A DNA stretch of 64,000 nucleotides, taken from Skermanella sp. TT6 (lineage in GTDB: Bacteria > Pseudomonadota > Alphaproteobacteria > Azospirillales > Azospirillaceae). Under the pieces are notes generated by a model, which was not told the DNA's origin, made no database searches, and saw only the letters and a program-made list of their open reading frames with translations. The translations under genes and the position numbers were made by a program. Shown here one piece after another: positions 26,197-37,192 of this stretch. Location: positions 2,949,501 to 3,013,500 of the forward strand of contig NZ_CP067420.1 in NCBI RefSeq assembly GCF_016653635.2, written 5' to 3'. Within the stretch, counting starts at the first letter, position 1. Each line of letters starts with the position of its first letter.

Positions 26197-26889
26197 TCAG
26201 CGCAGGTACAGGCCCAGGAAATCGAAGGTGCGCTGGTCCGCCAGCTTGCCCGCTTCCGCCGCCGCCCCGGCGGTGCCGGGCCGGGCGAAGCCGTGGCCGA
26301 CGCCAGGATAGGTATGAATGGCGACCCCCGCAACGGGGCACAGGCGCTCCACCAGGCGCTTGCGCGTTTCGGGCGGGATGAAGGGATCGTCCGCGCCCAG
26401 GTGCATCATGAACGGGCGGGTCAGCTTCACCGCCTCGCCGAGGTGCTTCTCGATCCGGGTGCCGTAATAGGCGACGTTGGCCTGCGTATCACCGCGGCAT
26501 GCCATGAGGTAGGCGATGCGCCCGCCCATGCAGTAGCCCACTGTCGCGACCCGCTCGTTGCAGGGGTCCATCTCCCGCAGGTGGAGTACCGCGGCCCTGA
26601 CATCGTCCAGCATCTGCTCGTCGGTCAGCTCGGCCATCCGGCGCCTGCCCTCCTCGAGCGCCTGGTCGGTTCCCGGCTCCAGCTCCGGCAGGTTGCCCTG
26701 CCGCCAGGTCAGGTCGGGGCAGACGGTCAGGAACCCGGCTTTCGCGAACCGGTCGGCCGTCTCGCGCATCGATCGGTTGAGCCCGAAAATCTCGTGTATC
26801 AGGACGACCCCGCCGGCGCGCCGGCTGTCGGGCTCGGCCAGGTAAGCCGGCATCTGCTGGTCATGCACGTCGATCATTATGTCCGGCAT
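26197..26889 (-). CDS. Dienelactone hydrolase family protein
   Basis: 230 aa alpha/beta hydrolase of the carboxymethylenebutenolidase type. The Cys-Asp-His triad is visible: C120 (VGYCMGGRIAY), D168 (GADDPFIPP) and H199 (GVGHGFARP), with E33 in HEIFGLN. It hydrolyses dienelactones or similar enol lactones. The ATG at 26889 has AGGGAG 7 nt upstream. No aromatic-pathway genes adjoin, so the substrate is unknown. It ends about 90 bp before msrA. Confidence 0.9.
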   Translation of the reverse strand: MPDIMIDVHDQQMPAYLAEPDSRRAGGVVLIHEIFGLNRSMRETADRFAKAGFLTVCPDLTWRQGNLPELEPGTDQALEEGRRRMAELTDEQMLDDVRAAVLHLREMDPCNERVATVGYCMGGRIAYLMACRGDTQANVAYYGTRIEKHLGEAVKLTRPFMMHLGADDPFIPPETRKRLVERLCPVAGVAIHTYPGVGHGFARPGTAGAAAEAGKLADQRTFDFLGLYLR

Positions 26890-27018
26890 TCGACTACTCC
26901 CTGCGTCTACGGCCCTCATTGAATCGGGAAACCGTGTATTAAAGAAACGATGCTACACGCCTGGGTGACGCGTGGGGAGACTCCCGAACGCCATAGCCAA
27001 CCTTAAGATGATCTCCCC

Positions 27019-27891
27019 ATGACGCCCAGGCTTTCGGCTCTCCTGCTTGCCGTCGGAATCACCCTCTGCTCGGGGCTTACCGCCGAGGCCCAGCCAAGCA
27101 AATCGGGAGATTGGGGCAAGGTCGCGGCGCCCGCGCCCGGACCGCCCAGGATCTTCGGTTCATACACGAACGGGTGTATCGCCGGCGCCCGCTCCCTGCC
27201 GCCCGAGGGACCGGGGCACCAAGTCGTCCGCCTGTCGCGGAACCGCTATTTCGGCCATCCCGAAACCGTCGACTACCTGCTCAACCTCGGGCGCCGCGTC
27301 GCCGGAGCGGGGCTGGGCATAGCCTTGATCGGGGACATGTCCCAGCCGCGCGGCGGGCCGATGGCGTTCGGCCACGCCAGCCACGAGATCGGCCTGGATG
27401 CCGATATCTGGTTCCGTCTCGACCTGCCGCCCCTGCCCCGCTCCGGACGCGAGAACCTCGACCTGCCCAGCATGGTCGATTTCGCGGCGAGGCGGGTCGA
27501 TCCCCGGCGCTTCACGGCCAAGCAGGCCGACCTCGTCCGGTTCGCGGCGATGGATCCCCGGGTCGCCCGCATCTTCGTCAATCCCGCCATCAAGCAGGCG
27601 CTGTGCGAGCGCCCCTGGAGCGACCGGTCCTGGCTTCGGCTGGTCCGCCCGTGGCACGGGCACGACGCCCATTTCCATGTCAGGCTGAACTGCCCCGCCG
27701 ACCAGCCCGACTGCGTCTCCCAGGATGCGCCGCCCGAAGGGGACGGCTGCGGAGCCGAACTGGCGGACTGGCTGGCCAGACTGACGCCGCCGGCCAAGGC
27801 GCCGGCCAAACCCCGGGCCGCGCCGTCCCGGCCGGCTCCCGCACCGGTGCCGGCCGCCTGCACCGGCGTGCTCGCGATGCCGCCCCGTTAG
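27019..27891 (+). CDS. mepA: Penicillin-insensitive murein DD-endopeptidase
   Basis: 290 aa with a signal peptide (about 1-24). The M74 zinc site is complete: GDMSQPRGGPMAFGHASHE followed by GLDADIWF, and RPWHGHDAHFHVRLNCP. MepA cuts D-Ala-mDAP cross-links in the periplasm during wall growth. The C-terminal ~45 residues are Pro/Ala-rich and end with a CTGVLAMPPR tail not seen in E. coli. It is a single gene with an AT-richer upstream region (26890-27018). Confidence 0.95.
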   Translation: MTPRLSALLLAVGITLCSGLTAEAQPSKSGDWGKVAAPAPGPPRIFGSYTNGCIAGARSLPPEGPGHQVVRLSRNRYFGHPETVDYLLNLGRRVAGAGLGIALIGDMSQPRGGPMAFGHASHEIGLDADIWFRLDLPPLPRSGRENLDLPSMVDFAARRVDPRRFTAKQADLVRFAAMDPRVARIFVNPAIKQALCERPWSDRSWLRLVRPWHGHDAHFHVRLNCPADQPDCVSQDAPPEGDGCGAELADWLARLTPPAKAPAKPRAAPSRPAPAPVPAACTGVLAMPPR

Positions 27892-27985
27892 GCAGGCCGC
27901 TGTTCAAATCATTGGCAGACCGCACTATTCTTCATCATTAAGTTTCCGTTAACAATCTGCTTGCGCAAGTTTCCGCCATCTGCGT

Positions 27986-28003
27986 ATTATCGTTATCGAT
28001 AAT
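27986..28003. promoter_or_regulatory. Palindromic operator candidate before the GntR gene
   Basis: ATTATCG (27986-27992) and CGATAAT (27997-28003) form a perfect 7-bp inverted repeat with a 4-nt spacer, and TTATCGATAA (27993-28002) is itself palindromic. It lies 19-36 bp before the regulator start in a locally AT-rich stretch, fitting autoregulation by the GntR protein. The GATAATGATA string also resembles half a Fur box, which I consider less likely. Confidence 0.5.
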
Positions 28004-28021
28004 GATACTCACGGTGACGGC

Positions 28022-28696
28022 ATGGCGCGGCTCGGCGAGGCGGGAACGGTCCAGTTCAGCAAGGCACGCAAGGGCAGCGTGCTCTATGACGACCTGCGAA
28101 GGCAGATCGTCAAGGGCGGGCTGAAACCCGGCGATCCCATGCTGGAGATAACCGTCGCCCGGGAATACGGATGCAGCCAGGGCACGGTCCGCGAAGCGCT
28201 GATGCGCCTGCGGGAGGACGGGCTCGTGGTCCGCAGCGGCTACCGCGGGACGACGGTTTCCGTCACCGGGCCGCCCGAGGCTCGGGAGATGCAGTTCCTT
28301 CGCCTTCATTTGGAGACGCAGGGCATCCGCCGGGCCGCACCGCTGGCCGACGAAAGCCTCCTCATGCGCCTGTCCAGGGTGGTCGAAGACATGGAACGGG
28401 TGGCCGAGGCCGGCGACGAGTATGCCCTGACCGAACTGGATTGCGAGTTCCACCTCGCGATCTTCGCCCGGGCCGGGATGCCGGCGCTCGACGCGATCCT
28501 CAGCCGCTGCCTGCTCCACCTGCATCGGCTGACGCTGGCCGAACCGGGCCGCACCCGCCCGCTGTTGATCTCCGCCCGGCGCCACTGGGACGTGGTCGAG
28601 GCACTGCGGACCCGCGATCCCGAGACCGCGGTGACGGCGATCACCCATCACATCAACACCGTTCTGGAATCCGGCCTGGCCGGGGAGGAGGGCTGA
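28022..28696 (+). CDS. GntR-family (FadR/FCD) transcriptional regulator
   Basis: 224 aa. The N-terminal winged helix (VLYDDLRRQIVKGGLKPGDPM, CSQGTVREALMRLREDGLVV) is GntR type. The C-terminal FCD all-helical ligand domain has metal/ligand candidates ELDCEFHLAIFARAG and a late ITHHINTVLE. Its TGA overlaps the ATG of the transporter ATPase gene, so it is the first gene of the peptide-transport/GGT operon and presumably controls it through the palindrome just upstream. Confidence 0.9.
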   Translation: MARLGEAGTVQFSKARKGSVLYDDLRRQIVKGGLKPGDPMLEITVAREYGCSQGTVREALMRLREDGLVVRSGYRGTTVSVTGPPEAREMQFLRLHLETQGIRRAAPLADESLLMRLSRVVEDMERVAEAGDEYALTELDCEFHLAIFARAGMPALDAILSRCLLHLHRLTLAEPGRTRPLLISARRHWDVVEALRTRDPETAVTAITHHINTVLESGLAGEEG

Positions 28697-29739
28697 TGGC
28701 TCTTCAAGGAGCCGAAACCATACTGGCCGATACACCGGCCGCCCCGGCGCAGGCCGCCGGAACGCCGGTCGCCGAGGTTCGCGATCTCCAGGTGGGCTTC
28801 CGCACCGACGACGGCAGCTTCAACGTGCTGGACGGCGTGTCCTTCACGGCGCGGAGCGGACGGACCCTGTGCCTGGTCGGCGAGTCCGGCTGCGGCAAGA
28901 GCGTCACCGCCCTGTCCATCATGGGCCTCCTCGCCCCGACCGCGGTCGTCGGCCGGGGCGAGATCCTGCTGGACGGCACCGACCTGCTCAAGCTGAACCG
29001 CCATGAGCTGAACGAGCGGCGCGGCGACCGGATGGCGATGATCTTCCAGGAGCCGATGACCTCGCTCAACCCGGTCTTCACCATCGGCGACCAGATCGTC
29101 GAGGGGATCCGGCGCCACCGCCCCGTCGGCCGGGCCGAAGCCGAGCGGCACGCGGTCGAAATGCTGAAGCGGGTGCGCATCCCGGCGGCCGAGCAGCGCA
29201 TGAAGGACTATCCGCACCAGCTCTCGGGCGGCATGCGCCAGCGGGTGATGATCGCCATGGCGCTCGCCAACGATCCCCGGCTTCTGATCGCGGACGAGCC
29301 GACCACCGCGCTCGACGTCACGATCCAGGCCCAGATCCTGGACCTGATCCGCACCCTCCAGGACGAGACGGGCACCGCGGTCCTCCTGATCACCCACGAC
29401 CTGGGCGTGGTGGCGGAGGTCGGCGACGACGTGGCGGTGATGTATGCCGGCCGGATCGTCGAGCAGGCATCGGTCGCCGACCTGTTCGCCGATCCCCAGC
29501 ACCCCTACACGCTGGGCCTTCTCAGCTCGATCCCCCGCCTGGATGCCGACATCGGGCGGCTGCCGACCATCCGCGGCTCGGTGCCGGCCCCGGCCGACAT
29601 GCCGCAGGGCTGCCGCTTCAGCACTCGCTGCCCCTTCGCGGTGGACAAATGCCGGACCGAGGAGCCGCCGCTGGCCGACCTTGCCCCCGGCCATGCCGTC
29701 GCCTGCTGGAGAGCCCCGCTGGAAGAGCGCGCCGCCTGA
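28696..29739 (+). CDS. Peptide/glutathione-type ABC transporter ATPase 1 (DppD/OppD family)
   Basis: 347 aa. Walker A GESGCGKS, signature [15 protein letters not shown], Walker [13 protein letters not shown] and H-loop LITHDLGVV are intact, and the C-terminal oligopeptide extension carries the CxxxxxxC Fe-S-type cysteines ([15 protein letters not shown]). Works with the second ATPase to power import of peptides. The ATG at 28696 overlaps the regulator stop. Confidence 0.92.
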   Translation: MALQGAETILADTPAAPAQAAGTPVAEVRDLQVGFRTDDGSFNVLDGVSFTARSGRTLCLVGESGCGKSVTALSIMGLLAPTAVVGRGEILLDGTDLLKLNRHELNERRGDRMAMIFQEPMTSLNPVFTIGDQIVEGIRRHRPVGRAEAERHAVEMLKRVRIPAAEQRMKDYPHQLSGGMRQRVMIAMALANDPRLLIADEPTTALDVTIQAQILDLIRTLQDETGTAVLLITHDLGVVAEVGDDVAVMYAGRIVEQASVADLFADPQHPYTLGLLSSIPRLDADIGRLPTIRGSVPAPADMPQGCRFSTRCPFAVDKCRTEEPPLADLAPGHAVACWRAPLEERAA

Positions 29740-29769
29740 GCCGCCCGAGACTTGAGAAGGGAGACCGCC

Positions 29770-30870
<1,101 letters not shown>

Positions 30871-30911
30871 GGCCCCGGCACACCAAGGAAAAACAGGGAG
30901 CTTCGAAACCA

Positions 30912-32429
30912 ATGACCATGAAGAACTGGCAAGCCGGCCTGCTGGCCGCGGGCTTCATCGCCCTCACCGCCTCCGGAGCGGGCGCGCAGACCCTGCGCGT
31001 CGGCCTCCAGGAAGACCCGGACCTGCTCGATCCCGATCTGGCCCGGTCCTTCGTCGGACGCATCGTCTTCACCAGCCTGTGCGACAAGCTGGTGGACCTC
31101 GGCCCCGACCTGGATTTCGTGCCCCAGCTCGCGACGGAGTGGTCCTGGTCGCCCGACAACAAGGCGCTGACCCTGAAGCTGCGCCAGGGCGTCACCTTCC
31201 ATGACGGCGAGCCGTTCAACGCCGAGGCGGTGAAGTTCAACATCGAGCGCTCGCTCACCCTGCCCGGCTCGACCCGGCGCAGCGAGATCGCGGCGGTCAC
31301 CTCGGTGGACGTGGTCGATCCCTACACCGTCCGCCTGAACCTGTCGGAGCCGTTCGCGCCGCTGCTGGCGGCCCTGTCCGACCGCGCCGGCATGATGATC
31401 TCGCCCAAGGCGGCCCGCGAGGCCGGCGAGAATTTCAGCCGCGCCCCCGTCTGCTCCGGCCCCTACAAGTTCGTCGAGCGCGTCGCCCAGGACCGGATCG
31501 TGCTGGAGAAGTTCCCGCAGCACTGGAACGCCTCGGCCTATCCGCTGGAGCGGGTGAGCTACCTGCCGATCCCCGACACCACGGTCCGGCTCGCGAACCT
31601 GCAGTCCGGCGGGCTGGACATCATCGAGCGGACGGCGCCGGCGGACCTGCCGACCGTGCGCGGCGACAGCTCGCTCAGGCTGGAGCAGGCGACGAGCCTC
31701 GGCTACCAGGGAATCACGCTGAACGTCGGAAACGGCCCCCGCGCCGAGCAGCCGCTCGGCAAGGACCCGAAGGTGCGCGAGGCGTTCGAGCTGGCGATCG
31801 ACCGCACCATCGTCAACCAGGTCGGTTTCGAGGGCGAGCACACCGTCGGCAACCAGCCCGTGGCTCCCACCAACCCGTACTATGCCAAGAGCGTGCCGGT
31901 TCCGGAACGCGACGTGGAGCGGGCGAAGAAGCTGCTGGAGGAGGCAGGCCACGGCAGGGTCAAGGTCGAGCTGATGACACCCAACGCCCCGGACAGCCTG
32001 CGCGTCGCCGAGGTGATCCAGGCGCTGGCCGGCGAAGCCGGGTTCGACGTGTCGGTCAACGCGACCGAGTTCGCGACCGGCCTGGACCGCCAGACCCGCG
32101 GCGACTTCGAGGCGTTCCTGATCGGCTGGAGCGGCCGGGCCGACCCCGACGGCAACATCCACATCTTCGTCTCGTGCAAGGGCGGCCTGAACGACGGCAA
32201 GTACTGCAATCCGAAGGTCGACGAACACCTCAACGCGGCGCGGACCACGACCGACGCCGAAGCGCGCAAGGCGGAGTACGCCAAGGCGGCGGAGCTCTAC
32301 CTGGCCGACCGGCAGCGCATCTACATGTACCACCAGAACTGGTTCTGGGCCATGACCGCCGCCCTGGAAGGCTTCAAGCCCCACCCGGACGGCATGATCC
32401 GCCTGGAAGGCGTCTCGCTCAAGAAGTAA
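30912..32429 (+). CDS. Peptide ABC transporter substrate-binding protein (SBP_bac_5 family)
   Basis: 505 aa. A signal peptide is cleaved near GAGAQ (about residue 26), followed by an SBP_bac_5 domain: LRVGLQEDPDLLDPDLARSF, VTFHDGEPFNAEAVKFNIER, FVERVAQDRIVLEKFPQHW and VKVELMTPNAPDSLRVAEVI. It captures peptides or glutathione-like compounds in the periplasm for the two permeases downstream. The ATG at 30912 has AGGGAG upstream; 30918 is an alternative. Which ligand it binds cannot be read from the sequence. Confidence 0.92.
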   Translation: MTMKNWQAGLLAAGFIALTASGAGAQTLRVGLQEDPDLLDPDLARSFVGRIVFTSLCDKLVDLGPDLDFVPQLATEWSWSPDNKALTLKLRQGVTFHDGEPFNAEAVKFNIERSLTLPGSTRRSEIAAVTSVDVVDPYTVRLNLSEPFAPLLAALSDRAGMMISPKAAREAGENFSRAPVCSGPYKFVERVAQDRIVLEKFPQHWNASAYPLERVSYLPIPDTTVRLANLQSGGLDIIERTAPADLPTVRGDSSLRLEQATSLGYQGITLNVGNGPRAEQPLGKDPKVREAFELAIDRTIVNQVGFEGEHTVGNQPVAPTNPYYAKSVPVPERDVERAKKLLEEAGHGRVKVELMTPNAPDSLRVAEVIQALAGEAGFDVSVNATEFATGLDRQTRGDFEAFLIGWSGRADPDGNIHIFVSCKGGLNDGKYCNPKVDEHLNAARTTTDAEARKAEYAKAAELYLADRQRIYMYHQNWFWAMTAALEGFKPHPDGMIRLEGVSLKK

Positions 32430-32507
32430 CCCCGCGACACCCCTGGACCATGTTCCCCCGCCTCCCCACCCGGGGGGCGGGGACGAGGATACGCAAAGGA
32501 ACGTCCC

Positions 32508-33449
32508 TTGCTGGCTTACATGGCGCGGCGCCTCGCCGTCAGCATCCCGACCCTGCTGCTGATCTCGATGCTCGTCTTCTCGCTCCAGCTCCTCCTGCCC
32601 GGCGACCCGGCGCTCGCCATCGCCGGGGAGGAGCGCAGCCCGGAGGTGCTGGAGGCGATCCGCGAGCGGTACCACCTGAACGAACCCGTGCCGGTCCAGT
32701 ACTGGTACTGGCTTACCGGCGTCCTGTCCGGCGACATGGGCGAGTCGATCCGCAGCCGCATGCCGGTGACCGAACTGATCCTCAGCAAGCTGCCGGTCAC
32801 CATCCAGCTCGCCGTGATGGCGATGATCATCGCGCTGGCGATCGGCATCCCGGCCGGCATCGTGTCGGCCGTCCGCAAGGGGACCGCCTGGGACATGGGC
32901 GCCAACGTGGTGGCCCTGTCCGGCATCTCCATCCCCAATTTCTGGCTCGGCATCATGCTGATCATGCTGGTTTCGGTGCAGTGGGGCCTGCTGCCGGCAT
33001 CGGGCTACGCCAACCCGCTGGACGATCCGCTCCGCAACATCCAGACCATGATCATGCCGGCCTTCGTGCTCGGCACCGGCATCGCCGCGATCATGATGCG
33101 GCACACCCGCAGCGCGATGCTCTCGTCGCTCCGTGCCGACTATGTCCGCACCGCCCGGGCCAAGGGACTTTCGGAACGGATCGTGGTGCTGCGCCACGCG
33201 CTCCGCAACGCGCTGATCCCCGTCGTCACGCTGGGCACGCTGCAACTCGGCGAGCTGCTGTCGGGCGCCGTGCTGACCGAGCAGATCTTCACCATCCCCG
33301 GATTCGGCAAGCTGATCGTGGACGCGGTGTTCAACCGGGACTACGCGGTCGTTCAGGGCGTCGTCCTGTTCACCGGCACCGCCTTCATCCTGATGAACCT
33401 GCTGGCCGACATGCTTTACTTCCTGCTGAACCCGCGGCTCCGCGCCTGA
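32508..33449 (+). CDS. Peptide ABC transporter permease 1 (DppB family)
   Basis: 313 aa inner-membrane permease with about six helices. The EAA loop (RADYVRTARAKGLSERIVVLR) and the C-terminal FTIPGFGKLIVDAVFNRDY are DppB hallmarks. I accept the TTG start at 32508 because AAAGGA lies 7 nt upstream, whereas the ATG at 32520 would be 19 nt away. The next gene, dppC-like, begins 14 bp after the stop. Confidence 0.92.
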   Translation: MLAYMARRLAVSIPTLLLISMLVFSLQLLLPGDPALAIAGEERSPEVLEAIRERYHLNEPVPVQYWYWLTGVLSGDMGESIRSRMPVTELILSKLPVTIQLAVMAMIIALAIGIPAGIVSAVRKGTAWDMGANVVALSGISIPNFWLGIMLIMLVSVQWGLLPASGYANPLDDPLRNIQTMIMPAFVLGTGIAAIMMRHTRSAMLSSLRADYVRTARAKGLSERIVVLRHALRNALIPVVTLGTLQLGELLSGAVLTEQIFTIPGFGKLIVDAVFNRDYAVVQGVVLFTGTAFILMNLLADMLYFLLNPRLRA

Positions 33450-33463
33450 GGGAGGGCACCGCC

Positions 33464-34345
33464 ATGAGCATCACAAACGCGGTCGCGACCGCGGCACCCT
33501 CGCGGCCCAGGTCCCGGTCCCGCGTCTGGCGCAAGCTGGGCCGCAACCCGGCGGCGCTGGCCGGCGGCCTGATCGTGCTGCTGTTCGTCCTGATGGCGAT
33601 CGCGGCCCCGCTGATCGCCCCCTACGAACCCAACGTGTCGAGCTGGCTGACCGTCCGCAAGGCGCCCAGCGCGGCCCACTGGATGGGCACCGACGATGTC
33701 GGCCGGGACGTGATGTCCCGCCTGATCCACGGCAGCCGGGCCTCGCTCTCGGCCGGCATCATCTCGGTCGTCATCGCCCTGGCGATCGGCGTGCCGCTGG
33801 GCGTCGTCTCGGGCTATTACGGCGGCTGGCTGGACGCCGTGATCTCCCGCGTGACGGAGGCGGTGCTGGCCTGCCCGTTCCTGATCCTGGCGATCGCGCT
33901 GGCGGCCTTCCTCGGACCCAGCCTGACCAACGCCATGATCGCGATCGGCATCTCCGCCGCCCCGATCTTCGCCAGGCTGGCGCGCGGGCAGGTGCTGTCG
34001 GTCAAGACCGAGGACTATGTCCAGGGCGCCCGGGCGGTCGGCTGTTCCGACCTGCGGATCATCGGCCGGTACATCCTGCCCAACATCTTCCCGCCGCTGC
34101 TGGTCCAGTCCACCCTGACCATCGCCACCGCGATCATCGCGGAAGCCAGCCTGTCCTTCCTCGGCCTCGGCCAGCAGCCGCCCGACCCGAGCTGGGGAAG
34201 CATGCTCAACACCGCCAAGAACTTCATCACCCAGGCACCCTGGATGGCGATCTGGCCGGGCCTCGCGATCTTCGTCGTGGTCTTCGGCTTCAACATCCTG
34301 GGAGACGGGCTGCGCGACGCGCTGGACCCGCGCGACAGCCGCTGA
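33464..34345 (+). CDS. Peptide ABC transporter permease 2 (DppC family)
   Basis: 293 aa. A cytoplasmic Arg-rich N-terminus (about 1-30) and ~6 membrane helices; DppC motifs WMGTDDVGRDVMSRLIHGSR and the EAA loop EDYVQGARAVGCSDLRIIGR. The C-terminus SFLGLGQQPPDPSWGSML and FNILGDGLRDALDPR are standard. It forms the channel with the DppB-like permease. Gap to the GGT gene is 28 bp. Confidence 0.92.
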   Translation: MSITNAVATAAPSRPRSRSRVWRKLGRNPAALAGGLIVLLFVLMAIAAPLIAPYEPNVSSWLTVRKAPSAAHWMGTDDVGRDVMSRLIHGSRASLSAGIISVVIALAIGVPLGVVSGYYGGWLDAVISRVTEAVLACPFLILAIALAAFLGPSLTNAMIAIGISAAPIFARLARGQVLSVKTEDYVQGARAVGCSDLRIIGRYILPNIFPPLLVQSTLTIATAIIAEASLSFLGLGQQPPDPSWGSMLNTAKNFITQAPWMAIWPGLAIFVVVFGFNILGDGLRDALDPRDSR

Positions 34346-34373
34346 ACGAGAAAACCAGAGGGAATCGCTCATA

Positions 34374-36167
34374 ATGTTCACCACCCGTCCGGAAATCCTC
34401 GGCACCTTCGGCGCCGTCACCTCGACCCACTGGCTGGCCTCGGCCGCCGGCATGGCGGTGCTGGAGAAGGGCGGCAACGCCTTCGACGCCGCCGTGGCCA
34501 CCGGCTTCGTCCTCCAGATCGTCGAGCCGCACCTGAACGGGCCCGCCGGCGAGGTGCCGATCCTGATCTACAACGCGTCGGAGGACCGGGTCCGCGTGAT
34601 CTGCGGCCAGGGCACCGCGCCGGGCGCCGCGACGATCCAGGCCTATCGCGATCAGGGCCTGTCGCTGATCCCCGGCACCGGCCTGCTCGCCGCCGTGGTT
34701 CCCGGCGCGTTCGACGCCTGGCTGACCATGCTGCGCGACCACGGCACCATGGAGCTGGCCGACGTGCTGGAGCCGGCGATCTACTATGCCGAGACCGGGC
34801 ATCCCATGCTGGCCCGCGTCTCCCAGTCCATCGAGACGGTCAGCGCCATGTTCCGGGAGGACTGGCCGACTTCCGCCGCGACCTGGCTGCCGAACGGCGA
34901 GGTGCCGAAGCCGGGCGCCCTGTTCCGCAACGAACGCCTGGCCGCCACATACAAGCGGCTGGTGCGCGAGGCGCAGGGCCCGACCCGCGAATCCCGGATC
35001 CAGGCAGCCCGCGACCAGTTCTACAAAGGCTTCGTGGCCGAGGCGATCGACCGCTTCTGCCGGACGAACGAGGTGATGGACGTCTCCGGTCGTCGCCACC
35101 GCGGGTTGCTGAGCGGCCAGGACATGGCCGGCTGGAAGGCGACCTACGAGGACCCGCTGACCTACGAGTACCGCAACTACACCGTCTGCAAGACCGGTCC
35201 CTGGGGCCAGGGTCCCGTCTTCCTCCAGCAGATCGCGCTGCTCAAGGGCTTCGACCTCGACAGCATGGACCCGAACGGCCCCGACTTCATCCATACCGTG
35301 ATCGAGTGCATGAAGCTCGCCTTCGCGGACCGGGAGGCCTATTACGGCGATCCGGACTTCGTCAAGGTGCCGGTCGAGACCCTGCTGTCCGACGCCTACA
35401 ACGACGAACGCCGCAAGCTGGTCGGCGACACCGCCTCGCTGGAGCTGCGGCCGGGCCGGATCCCCGGCTTCGAGGCGCAGGCGGACCGGGCGGTTCCCAG
35501 CGTCGCCGGCCATGCCGGGAGCGACAGCGGCGCCGGCGCGGGCGAGCCGACCATGGCGCACCTGTCCGAGCAGCGCGGTGAGCGGCGGGGCGACACCTGC
35601 CATATCGACGTGATCGACCGCTGGGGCAACATGGTCTCCGCGACGCCCAGCGGCGGCTGGCTGCAAAGCTCCCCGATCATCCCGGAGCTGGGTTTCGCCC
35701 TGACCAGCCGGGCGCAGATGTTCTGGCTGGAGGAAGGCCTGCCGTCCAGCCTGGCGCCGGGCAAGCGCCCGCGCACGACGCTGACCCCGTCCATGGCGCT
35801 GCGGGACGGAAAGCCCTACCTGGCGTTCGGCACGCCGGGCGGCGACCAGCAGGACCAGTGGCAGCCGATCTTCTTCCTGCGCCATGTCCATTACGGGCTG
35901 AACCTGCAGGAGACGATCGACCAGCCGCTGTTCCACACCGATCATTTCCCCGGCTCCTTCTATCCGCGCGCAAGCCGGCCGGGCAGCCTTTCGGTGGAGG
36001 CGAATCTACCCGCCTCGACCATTGAGGAATTGCTGCGGCGCGGGCATAACGTGGAAGTAATGCCCGAATGGTCGATCGGCCGTTTGTGCGCGGCATCCCG
36101 GGAGCAAGGCATCATCAAGGCCGCGGCGACGCCGCGCCTGATGCAGGCCTACGCGATCGGGCGTTAG
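34374..36167 (+). CDS. Gamma-glutamyltransferase family protein, cytoplasmic
   Basis: 597 aa Ntn-hydrolase. The self-processing site is RRGDTCHIDVIDRWGNMVSA; by analogy with E. coli GGT, T408 (the Thr of GDTCH) would become the nucleophile of the small subunit. Substrate loops TPSGGWLQSSPIIPELG and GKRPRTTLTPSMAL are kept. No signal peptide is present, unlike the classical periplasmic GGT. As last gene of a peptide-import operon it probably cleaves gamma-glutamyl peptides after uptake. Specificity (glutathione, gamma-Glu-X or a cephalosporin-like amide) is open. Confidence 0.9.
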   Translation: MFTTRPEILGTFGAVTSTHWLASAAGMAVLEKGGNAFDAAVATGFVLQIVEPHLNGPAGEVPILIYNASEDRVRVICGQGTAPGAATIQAYRDQGLSLIPGTGLLAAVVPGAFDAWLTMLRDHGTMELADVLEPAIYYAETGHPMLARVSQSIETVSAMFREDWPTSAATWLPNGEVPKPGALFRNERLAATYKRLVREAQGPTRESRIQAARDQFYKGFVAEAIDRFCRTNEVMDVSGRRHRGLLSGQDMAGWKATYEDPLTYEYRNYTVCKTGPWGQGPVFLQQIALLKGFDLDSMDPNGPDFIHTVIECMKLAFADREAYYGDPDFVKVPVETLLSDAYNDERRKLVGDTASLELRPGRIPGFEAQADRAVPSVAGHAGSDSGAGAGEPTMAHLSEQRGERRGDTCHIDVIDRWGNMVSATPSGGWLQSSPIIPELGFALTSRAQMFWLEEGLPSSLAPGKRPRTTLTPSMALRDGKPYLAFGTPGGDQQDQWQPIFFLRHVHYGLNLQETIDQPLFHTDHFPGSFYPRASRPGSLSVEANLPASTIEELLRRGHNVEVMPEWSIGRLCAASREQGIIKAAATPRLMQAYAIGR

Positions 36168-36175
36168 GACAAAGG

Positions 36176-36206
36176 GGGCTCCCTCCTTCCGGGGAGGAGG
36201 GAGCCC
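36176..36206 (+). terminator. Strong terminator hairpin after the GGT gene
   Basis: GGGCTCCCTCCT (36176-36187) pairs perfectly with AGGAGGGAGCCC (36195-36206) across a 7-nt loop, 9 bp after the GGT stop. Only two T residues follow, so termination may be partial. It closes the peptide-transport operon, 33 bp before the TSUP gene. Confidence 0.75.
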
Positions 36207-36239
36207 TTCCAAGGAAGGCCCCACCGTAATGGACTCGAA

Positions 36240-37064
36240 GTGACCCCGGAGCTTACCCAACTCGCCGTCATGGCTGCCGTCCTGCTGGGCGTCGGGCTGT
36301 TCGGCGGGATCCTAGCCGGCCTGCTGGGCGTCGGCGGCGGCATCATCATCGTTCCCGTGCTCTACCATCTTCTGGACCTGCTCGACATCGACAGCGACGT
36401 GGCGATGCAGCTGGCGGTCGGCACGTCGCTCTCCACCATCATCCCGACATCCATCATGTCGATGCGCGCCCACCTCCGGAAGGACGCCGTCGACGTCGCC
36501 CTGCTGAAGAGCTGGGGACCCGCGATCGCGTTCGGCGTCTTGATCGGCGCCGTGCTGATCGGGCTGGTCGAAGGCGAGGTCCTGATCGCGGTGTTCGCCG
36601 TGACGGCCGCGGTGGTCGCGCTCCACATGGCCTTCGCGCCGGAGAGCCTGCGGCTGTCCGACCACCTGCCCGGCGGCATTCCCCGCTTCGGTATCGGGAC
36701 CCTGATCGGCCTGATCTCCACCATGATGGGGATCGGCGGCGGCACCCTGACGGTGCCCACCCTGGTGCTATGCAGCTACCCGATCCGCCGGGCCGTCGGC
36801 ACCGCCTCCGCGATTGGCCTGATCATCGCCTTCCCCGGCACGATCGGCGCGATCATCGGCGGCTGGGGGAACGAGGAACTGCCGCCCTTCTCGCTCGGCA
36901 ACGTCAACCTCGTCGCCTTCGCGATCCTCGCCCCCGCCACCATGCTCGCGGCTCCCTGGGGCGCCCGGCTGGCCCACGCCATCCCGACCCGCGCGCTCCG
37001 CGCCGTCTTCGCCCTGTTCCTGGGCATCACGTCGGCCCGGATGTTCATCGACCTGCTGACTTAA
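36240..37064 (+). CDS. TSUP-family permease (TauE/SafE)
   Basis: 274 aa with about eight membrane helices and the two TSUP repeat signatures: GGILAGLLGVGGGIIIVPVL near the N-terminus and STMMGIGGGTLTVPTLVLC in the second half. TSUP proteins export or import sulfite, sulfonates or other anions. I accept the GTG at 36240; no good SD is visible and ATG at 36270 is an alternative. Its position after a peptide/glutathione operon would fit removal of sulfur waste, but that is speculation. Confidence 0.88.
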   Translation: MTPELTQLAVMAAVLLGVGLFGGILAGLLGVGGGIIIVPVLYHLLDLLDIDSDVAMQLAVGTSLSTIIPTSIMSMRAHLRKDAVDVALLKSWGPAIAFGVLIGAVLIGLVEGEVLIAVFAVTAAVVALHMAFAPESLRLSDHLPGGIPRFGIGTLIGLISTMMGIGGGTLTVPTLVLCSYPIRRAVGTASAIGLIIAFPGTIGAIIGGWGNEELPPFSLGNVNLVAFAILAPATMLAAPWGARLAHAIPTRALRAVFALFLGITSARMFIDLLT

Positions 37065-37192
37065 GTCGGCCTCGGGCGCGCAGCCCGGGACCCATATTTG
37101 TCACAGACCCGTGCCCGCTCGGACAACCCTTCGTCAACTATGGATCGTCATCCTTATGGTTCGACGCCAAAGTAGCAGACGAAGGACCGACC

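Noticed and set aside
27999-28010. Fur box before the GntR gene
   Set aside because: Only one half of the Fur consensus is visible; the local inverted repeat fits a GntR operator better.
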